Assembly: GCA_945957375.1 (NCBI GenBank)
Contig: CAMFKX010000022.1
Span: forward strand, 1-32,904
Length of the DNA: 32,904 nt
From: an uncultured Roseiarcus sp.
Lineage (GTDB): Bacteria > Pseudomonadota > Alphaproteobacteria > Rhizobiales > Beijerinckiaceae
Reading direction: 5' to 3'
The notes beneath the pieces are model-generated. The model made no database searches. It was not told the DNA's origin and saw nothing but the letters and a program-made list of their open reading frames with translations. This document shows, piece after piece, positions 26,679 to 32,904 of this stretch (its first letter is position 1; each line of letters starts with the position of its first letter). The position numbers were made by a program, and so were the translations under genes.

Positions 26679-29402
26679 GTGCCGAGAATCGACAGGGTCC
26701 GGAAAACGGCGAACGCCCTCGGCCGCCTCGCCGGCCTCGGCGACGAGGCGCTCTTGCCGATGCCTCACGCCGCCGAAGCGCTGTCGCGCCCCGGCGCCAT
26801 TTCCACGGAATTGCGGATCGAGTACCGGGAGCGGCTGCGACGAACCTGCGTCGCCGATCCGCTCTATCTCGACCCGTTTCGCCGACCCTCGCCGGAGGCG
26901 ACCGACGCCGTCTTCGGCGTCCTGCGCGCGGCGCTGGCCGACAGGGCGGACATCGCCGCGAAGCTCGACCAAGCCGTGGCCGACCCGCGCGACGATCGCG
27001 ATCCTCCAGAGAACGGCGGCGAGGCGCGCGGCGGCCTGGCGTTGCTGATCGCGCTCGCGCTCGGACGGGACGACGCTCCCCGCCGCATCACCTTCAACGA
27101 CGTGTTCGACACGGTCGCGCGCGGCTACAGCGACCACTTCGTCGCCGGACCGGCGCGCCATTCGCGCGGCATGGCGCCCCTGCGCGCGAAGCGCGCGCAG
27201 CGCGACCTGCTGATCCAGTTCGTCCGCATCGACGCGCTTTGGCGGTTTCTCCGGATCGACTGGCCGGCGGCCGGCGCGGCCTGCCCTTACGCGATCGAGA
27301 GCCGCCCCGCCGGCGGAGCCGGGGGCTCCAAAGGGCCCAGGACGGAGACCTGGATCACGCCGCGGCTCTGCGCGCTGACGATGCGGCTTCGCGACGCCTG
27401 CGACGCCATCGATGTCCTGATGGACCGCGAGATCCTTCTCAGCCGGCCCTTGCTCCCGCCGCCGCCCCGGACGCCGTCGAAGCTCGGACGACCGGCGCCG
27501 GCCGCGCGCTTCGCCGCGGACGTGCCCTTCAACGCGGTCGCGCTCGGGCCGAGAACTCGCGAGATTCTCGCCCTGCAGTCGGCGGCGCGGCTGGTGTTCG
27601 ACAGGAGCGCGTTCCTGCGCGATTACGACGCCGCTTTCGCCGCGCGGCTGCGCCTGCGCGACATCCTGGACAGCCGCGGCCTCGACCCGACGCGATCCAA
27701 CATGGTTCGACGCTACGGCAAGGCCGGCGCGGCGGCCAAGGGCGCGGGCGGATCGCAGCCGCGCGAAGACCTGCAGGACTACTGGTCGGCGCGCGACGAG
27801 CAGGTCCATTACCGGTCGATGGAGCACGCCTTCGTCGAGCGGCGCCCGGCCGATGCGCGGCAGCAGCGACTGGTCGCGGAGAAACTGCAGGGCCCGGGGC
27901 GGCAAGAGGCGCTCGCGCGCCGCCGCGCCGGATTTCTGCAGCACATCGAGCGCCGGATCAAGAATGGGCATGGCGATCCGGGATGGGCGGAACGGGCTCG
28001 CGCGCTGTCCGTCGCGGAAGCCGCCTTGCTCGGCGTCCAGGGATTCGAATGGCGCAACGAAGTCAGGGCCTTGTTCTCCGAGCTCGACCGGGCGGACGCG
28101 CTCCTGCGCGCCTACCGACCGATCTGGCGACAATTGCTGTCCGACGACGGCGACCCGGACGTCGTGATCGACAGCGCCTTCCGGCGCACCGTCAACCGGC
28201 GCTTCCAGCCGCTGCACATGTGGCCGACCTACGTCAGCAACAAGGAGCGCGAGGACGCCTGGCCGGAGAGCGACGACGGACTGGAGGACGACGCCGACGA
28301 GCGCGCGCCGGCCGCCGAATCCGACGACGAGCGCGCCGGGTCATACCGCAAGCGCTGGTTTCGCGCGCCTGGGATCGACGGCGCCAGAGTTCCCCTGGTC
28401 GGCATCGACGTGTCGTCCTCGCAGACCCAGATCATCGCCTTCCTCATCGGCTGCGAGGCGCTCGAACGCGACGCGACCGCCTCGGGCGCCGACCGGGCGT
28501 TCAAGGCGGCGCTCGCCCGACGCGCGTTCGCGATGGATCAGGCGACCGCGGGCGGACTCCTGCGGCGCACCTCGGAGACGAGCGCGGTCGCGCCTTATTC
28601 CGGTCCCGACGACTCGAGGCTGCAGAACCTGTGCAAGGGCCTGTGGATGGCGATCTCCTACGGCGGATCGGCGCCGGGCGTCGTCCGGATCCAGGACAAC
28701 GACAAGGCGACCTACGGCCCGGGCTGGAGAATCGAAAATGCCCGCCGGTTCCTCAACGAACTCGACCGCGTCTATCCGGAGATGAAGGCGTTCCTCGCGG
28801 TCTGTCGCCTGGCGGCGCGGATCGCCGTCGAGGCCGATCCCGCCGAGGGATTCATCATGACCGATCCTTACGATGGCGCGACGATCCGCTGGAATCCGCT
28901 CGAGCTGGACGAGATCGTCGTCGAAGTCGGCGAGGGAAAACTCATGCTGTCAGTCCCGAAAGGGGTGGACGGCGTGAGCGAGCCGCAGCCCGGCGGCCGC
29001 TATCCGGTCAACCCGCAGCGGCTGCGGCGCATGCTGGCGCCGTGCCTGATCCACACGCTGGACGCCTTCTATTCCGCCCTGGTGATGGAGCGGCTCAAGG
29101 ACGCCGGCGTCGACGATTTCGTGTCGATTCACGATTGCTGGCTGGTTCCGGAGCGGTTTCGCGCCGACGGCGAGATCCGAGCCGGCCTGCCGGTGCTGGA
29201 AGAGGCCTTCCGCGGCGCGGCGCGCGACTGGTACGCCGGTCTCGAGCCGGTCTATCTCGCGCTGACGCGCTATCTCGAACGCGGAGACCCGGACAACCGG
29301 AGCGTGCGCCGCGGCCGCGCGTTCGTCGCCGCGGCTTACGAGACCTGGCGACGGCGCAACCAGGACGGTTTCGCGCCGAACTTCCTCTACCGACCGGACT
29401 GA
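26679..29402 (+). CDS. Divergent single-subunit (T7/mitochondrial-like) DNA-directed RNA polymerase homolog, about 907 aa
   Basis: GIDVSSSQTQ (motif A), LCKGLWMAISYGGSAPG (motif B, K+8=Y-G), LAPCLIHTLDAF and FVSIHDCW (motif C), plus TDPYDGATIRWNP resembling the T7 TPDGFPVW segment. GTG 26679 is preceded by GGAG; the longer ORF begins at 26346 and an ATG exists at 26760. Confidence 0.83.
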   Translation: MPRIDRVRKTANALGRLAGLGDEALLPMPHAAEALSRPGAISTELRIEYRERLRRTCVADPLYLDPFRRPSPEATDAVFGVLRAALADRADIAAKLDQAVADPRDDRDPPENGGEARGGLALLIALALGRDDAPRRITFNDVFDTVARGYSDHFVAGPARHSRGMAPLRAKRAQRDLLIQFVRIDALWRFLRIDWPAAGAACPYAIESRPAGGAGGSKGPRTETWITPRLCALTMRLRDACDAIDVLMDREILLSRPLLPPPPRTPSKLGRPAPAARFAADVPFNAVALGPRTREILALQSAARLVFDRSAFLRDYDAAFAARLRLRDILDSRGLDPTRSNMVRRYGKAGAAAKGAGGSQPREDLQDYWSARDEQVHYRSMEHAFVERRPADARQQRLVAEKLQGPGRQEALARRRAGFLQHIERRIKNGHGDPGWAERARALSVAEAALLGVQGFEWRNEVRALFSELDRADALLRAYRPIWRQLLSDDGDPDVVIDSAFRRTVNRRFQPLHMWPTYVSNKEREDAWPESDDGLEDDADERAPAAESDDERAGSYRKRWFRAPGIDGARVPLVGIDVSSSQTQIIAFLIGCEALERDATASGADRAFKAALARRAFAMDQATAGGLLRRTSETSAVAPYSGPDDSRLQNLCKGLWMAISYGGSAPGVVRIQDNDKATYGPGWRIENARRFLNELDRVYPEMKAFLAVCRLAARIAVEADPAEGFIMTDPYDGATIRWNPLELDEIVVEVGEGKLMLSVPKGVDGVSEPQPGGRYPVNPQRLRRMLAPCLIHTLDAFYSALVMERLKDAGVDDFVSIHDCWLVPERFRADGEIRAGLPVLEEAFRGAARDWYAGLEPVYLALTRYLERGDPDNRSVRRGRAFVAAAYETWRRRNQDGFAPNFLYRPD

Positions 29403-29426
29403 AGCGCGCTCTCAGAAATGCACGAC

Positions 29427-29450
29427 GGCCCGCCGGTTTCCCGGCGGGCC
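29427..29450. terminator. Bidirectional terminator hairpin
   Basis: GGCCCGCCGG-TTTC-CCGGCGGGCC, perfect 10-bp stem between the convergent polymerase-like gene and acnB. Confidence 0.75.
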
Positions 29451-29471
29451 GCCCGTATCCAACCTGATGCT

Positions 29472-32063
29472 TCAGGCGTCGACCGTCTCCGCCAGGTCGA
29501 CGAACTCCGGGATCTTGTCGAAGTTCATGTAGCGATAGACCTCGTCGGTCTTGCCCTTGAGCGTGCCGACCGCCGCCATGTACTCGTCGAAGGTCGGGAT
29601 CCGGCCGAGCAGCGCGCCAACCGCGGCGAGCTCCGCCGACGACAGATAGACGCGGGTGTCGATGCCGAGGCGGTTGGGGAAGTTGCGCGTCGAGGTCGAG
29701 AGCGCCGTCGACCCTTTCCGGATCTGCGCCTGGTTGCCCATGCACAGCGAGCAGCCCGGCATCTCCATGCGCGCGCCCGACTTGCCGAGTGTGGCGTAAT
29801 AGCCTTCCTCGGTCAGGATATGCGCGTCCATCTTGGTCGGCGGGGCGATCCACAGGCGGGTCGGGATGTCCGACTTGCCGGCGAGGATCTTTCCGGCGGC
29901 GCGGAAATGGCCGATGTTGGTCATGCACGAGCCGATGAACACCTCGTCGATTTTGTCGCCGGCGACGTCGGACAGCGTCTTGATGTCGTCCGGGTCGTTC
30001 GGGCAGGCGAGCAGCGGCTCCTTGATCGCGTTCATGTCGATCTCGAACACCGCCGCATATTCAGCGTCGGCGTCGGGGGCGAGCAGCTGCGGGTTGGCGA
30101 TCCAGGCCTCCATCGCGGCGATGCGGCGCTCGAGCGAGCGGCGATCCTGATACCCCTCCGCGATCATCCACTTCATCAGCGTGACGTTCGAGGTCATGTA
30201 TTCGAGGATCGGCTCCTTGTTGAGCCGCACCGTGCAACCGGCCGCCGAGCGCTCGGCGGAGGCGTCGGAGAGCTCGAACGCCTGCTCAACCTTGAGGTTC
30301 GGCAGGCCCTCGATCTCGAGGATGCGGCCGTTGAAGACGTTCTTCTTGCCCTTCTTCTCGATCGTCAGGTCGCCGGTCTTGATCGCCGCATAGGGGATGG
30401 CGTTGACAAGGTCGCGCAGCGTCACGCCCGGCTGCATCGTCCCCTTGAAGCGGACCAGGACCGATTCCGGCATGTCGAGCGGCATGACGCCGGTGGCGGC
30501 CGCGAAGGCGACCAAGCCGGAGCCGGCCGGGAACGAAATGCCGATCGGGAAGCGGGTGTGCGAGTCGCCGCCGGTGCCGACGGTGTCGGGCATCAGCAGG
30601 CGGTTCAGCCACGAGTGGATGACGCCGTCGCCCGGCCGCAGGGAAATGCCGCCGCGGTTCGAGATGAAGGTCGGCAGCTCGCGGTGGGTCTGGACGTCGA
30701 CCAGCTTGGGATAAGCCGCGGTGTGGCAGAAGGACTGCATCACCAGGTCGGCCGAGAAACCGAGGCAGGCGAGGTCCTTCAGCTCGTCGCGGGTCATCGG
30801 GCCGGTCGTGTCCTGCGAGCCGACCGTCGTCATCTTCGGCTCGCAATAGGTGCCCGGGCGCATCCCCTTGCCCTCGGGCAGGCCGCAGGCGCGGCCGACC
30901 ATCTTCTGGGCGAGGGTGTAGCCCTTGCCGGTGTCCTTCGGCACGGCCGGAAGGCGGAACAGGGTCGAGGGCGCAAGGCCGAGCGCCTCGCGCGCCTTGG
31001 CGGTGAGGCCGCGGCCGATGATCAGCGGAATGCGGCCGCCGGCGCGCACCTCGTCGAAGATCACGTCGGACTTGACCTTGAACGTGGCGATCACCGCGCC
31101 GTTCTTCAGCGCCTTGCCGTCATAGGGACGCAGCTCGACGACGTCGCCCATCTCCATCTGCGAGACGTCGAGTTCGATCGGCAGCGCGCCGGCGTCCTCC
31201 ATGGTGTTGTAGAAGATCGGCGCGATCTTCGAGCCGAGGCAGACGCCGCCGAAGCGCTTGTTCGGGACGAACGGGATGTCCTGGCCGGTGAACCAGAGCA
31301 CCGAATTGGTGGCGGACTTGCGCGACGAGCCGGTGCCGACCACGTCGCCGACATAGGCGACCGGATGGCCCTTGGCGATCAGCGCCGCGAGCTGCTTGGT
31401 CGGGCCGCGAGCGCCCGCCTCGTCCGGCTCGATGCCGGCGCGCGGATTCTTGAGCATGGCCAGCGCATGCAGCGGGATGTCGGGGCGGGTCGAGGCGTCG
31501 GGAGCCGGCGACAGGTCGTCGGTGTTGGTCTCGCCCGAAACCTTGAACACGGTGACGGTCAGGGACTCGGGAACCTCGGGCCGCGAGGTGAACCACTCGG
31601 CCTCGGCCCAGGAGTGCAGCACCGCCTTGGCGTTGGCGTCGCCCTTGTCGGCATGCTCCTTCACATCGTGGAAATAGTCGAAAATCAGCAGGGTCTTCTT
31701 CAACCCCTCGGCCGCGATGGTCCCGACGACGGGATCGGGCAGAAGGTCGATCAGCGACTTGATGTTGAAGCCGCCGAGCATCGTGCCGAGCAGCTTCGTC
31801 GCCAGCTCGCGCGACACGAGCGCGTTGGTCTCGTAGCCCTTGGCGACGCCGTCGAGGAAGCCGGCCTTGAGCCGGGCCGCGTCGTCCACGCCCGCCGGGA
31901 CGCGGTGAGTGAGAAGGTCGACCAGAAACGCCTCCTCGCCCTTCGGCGGATCGCGCAGCAGCGCGATCAGCGCCTCGGTCTGCTTGGCCGAAAGCGGCAG
32001 CGGCGGAATGCCGAGAGCGCCGCGTTCGGCGACATGGGCGCGGTAGGTTTCCAGAAACGACAT
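29472..32063 (-). CDS. acnB: Bifunctional aconitate hydratase 2 / 2-methylisocitrate dehydratase
   Basis: [106 protein letters not shown]. Confidence 0.98.
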   Translation of the reverse strand: MSFLETYRAHVAERGALGIPPLPLSAKQTEALIALLRDPPKGEEAFLVDLLTHRVPAGVDDAARLKAGFLDGVAKGYETNALVSRELATKLLGTMLGGFNIKSLIDLLPDPVVGTIAAEGLKKTLLIFDYFHDVKEHADKGDANAKAVLHSWAEAEWFTSRPEVPESLTVTVFKVSGETNTDDLSPAPDASTRPDIPLHALAMLKNPRAGIEPDEAGARGPTKQLAALIAKGHPVAYVGDVVGTGSSRKSATNSVLWFTGQDIPFVPNKRFGGVCLGSKIAPIFYNTMEDAGALPIELDVSQMEMGDVVELRPYDGKALKNGAVIATFKVKSDVIFDEVRAGGRIPLIIGRGLTAKAREALGLAPSTLFRLPAVPKDTGKGYTLAQKMVGRACGLPEGKGMRPGTYCEPKMTTVGSQDTTGPMTRDELKDLACLGFSADLVMQSFCHTAAYPKLVDVQTHRELPTFISNRGGISLRPGDGVIHSWLNRLLMPDTVGTGGDSHTRFPIGISFPAGSGLVAFAAATGVMPLDMPESVLVRFKGTMQPGVTLRDLVNAIPYAAIKTGDLTIEKKGKKNVFNGRILEIEGLPNLKVEQAFELSDASAERSAAGCTVRLNKEPILEYMTSNVTLMKWMIAEGYQDRRSLERRIAAMEAWIANPQLLAPDADAEYAAVFEIDMNAIKEPLLACPNDPDDIKTLSDVAGDKIDEVFIGSCMTNIGHFRAAGKILAGKSDIPTRLWIAPPTKMDAHILTEEGYYATLGKSGARMEMPGCSLCMGNQAQIRKGSTALSTSTRNFPNRLGIDTRVYLSSAELAAVGALLGRIPTFDEYMAAVGTLKGKTDEVYRYMNFDKIPEFVDLAETVDA

Positions 32064-32189
32064 GATGGCCTCGTGAGTGCGACGGAGACGCGGCTGTGTC
32101 CTGCAATGGCACGTGACGTGAATGGCGTCAGGAATCAAGATACGAATATGTTGAACAAGCAGGCTTCGTGCATCCGCGCCAGGCGCGGG

Positions 32190-32426
32190 TCACGAGCGAC
32201 GCAACGAAAAGATGTAGACGCCGCCTTCCTCGGACCGGCCTTCGAGCACGTCGCCGAGCGTGGCCGCGAGGTGGGGGATGTCGATCACCGACAGGGGATC
32301 GGTGCAGGCGACCCGCAGCCTGCCGCCGGGCGGCAGCCGGACGAGCGCCTTGCGCGTGCGCAGGACCGGCAGCGGGCACTTGAGCCCGCGCAGGTCGAGC
32401 AGGACGGGATCGGGCGGTTCGGCCAT
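32190..32426 (-). CDS. TusA-family sulfurtransferase
   Basis: LLDLRGLKCPLPVLRTRKALVRLPPGGRLRVACTDPLSVIDIPHL, CPxP motif. Confidence 0.92.
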   Translation of the reverse strand: MAEPPDPVLLDLRGLKCPLPVLRTRKALVRLPPGGRLRVACTDPLSVIDIPHLAATLGDVLEGRSEEGGVYIFSLRRS

Positions 32427-32503
32427 GGCGGCGCGCTCGGGCTGGGTCGCCGGGGCCGGCGACGGGCGCTCCTTCGCCGAGGCGTCGCGCGGTGTCAACG
32501 CGC

Positions 32504-32904
32504 TCAAGCCTGCGGATGAAGCGCCGCGAGCCGCTCCGCCTCGGCGATATCGTCGGGCGCGTTGGCGTTGAAGAACGGGTCGACCGGGGTCGTCGGCCAC
32601 GCGACGGCGGCGAGCGGATGGCGCGCGGTCCAGCTCTCCACCCGGCGCACGCCCTCCTCGACCAAGGCGCGGCGCAGGTCGGCGCGCAACGCGGTCGGCC
32701 AGAGGCCGATCACATGATGGCGCCGCCCGCCCGACTCGGCGCAGGCGAGCGCCGCGCCGGCGGCCGCGCGTCCGGCGTGCAGCCGCGCGACCAGATCGGT
32801 CGGGAGAAACGGCGCGTCGGCGGGGGCGCTCACGACCCAGCGCAGATCCGGCCGCCGCGCGGCCCAGTCGAGCGCGGCGAGGATTCCGGCGAGCGGACCG
32901 AGGA
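32504..32904 (-). CDS. mobA: Molybdenum cofactor guanylyltransferase, partial (N-terminus outside window)
   Basis: [38 protein letters not shown]...[14 protein letters not shown]; frame runs open to the window edge. Confidence 0.88.
   Translation of the reverse strand, partial: LGPLAGILAALDWAARRPDLRWVVSAPADAPFLPTDLVARLHAGRAAAGAALACAESGGRRHHVIGLWPTALRADLRRALVEEGVRRVESWTARHPLAAVAWPTTPVDPFFNANAPDDIAEAERLAALHPQA

Noticed and set aside
28400-29140. Family A DNA polymerase as the identity of the 26679..29402 product
   Set aside because: The gapless DxSxSxxQ motif A, Met at K+4, conserved His in LIHTLD and FVSIHDC favour the ssRNAP branch; no exonuclease-like motifs seen. Not fully excluded without profile searches.
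26633-29467. 944-aa + strand ORF overlapping the polymerase-like gene
   Set aside because: Arg/Pro/Ala-rich out-of-frame translation typical of high-GC shadow ORFs; the polymerase motifs are in the 26346-frame.
29418-32519. 1033-aa + strand ORF antisense to acnB
   Set aside because: Antisense shadow of a highly conserved gene; Arg/Gly/Asp/His-rich with no domain signature.

Overview
The window is a high-GC alphaproteobacterial chromosome segment, probably Hyphomicrobiales/Rhizobiales-like, with mostly ordinary housekeeping and accessory genes. These are a split pnt transhydrogenase, a FliJ-like protein, ctrA, an SGNH/GDSL hydrolase, an MltB-like transglycosylase, a GT2, a Phd/VapC-type TA pair, a MATE exporter, an alpha/beta hydrolase, a Tim44-like protein, a nucleoside hydrolase, DJ-1/PfpI, an HD-domain protein, TfoX-N, an ionotropic-receptor-like protein, a lipase/esterase, DUF29, a BLUF photoreceptor, divergent pgm and glmM, an ABM/heme-monooxygenase-like protein, a desaturase, acnB, TusA and a partial mobA. 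The main finding is the ORF at about 26679..29402 (+). It carries, in order and with T7-like spacing, the palm motifs of single-subunit (T7/mitochondrial-type) RNA polymerases: D.S.S..Q, K.......YG, APC-LIHTLD and FVSIHDC. No phage genes are visible around it. The second finding is a probable leader-peptide/attenuator (24050..24235) upstream of the ABM-type monooxygenase gene. It has a 16-nt match to the complement of the 16S 3' end (an extreme Shine-Dalgarno), a 24-codon ORF containing WAW, and a strong intrinsic terminator. Other observations include a GANTC cluster before ctrA, a tandem palindromic operator before the TA pair, a GluR0-like protein with a non-canonical pore loop, a BLUF protein with its key residues intact, and mosaic GC-rich intergenic palindromes. 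All assignments come from reading the sequence and remembered family motifs. No database search was run.
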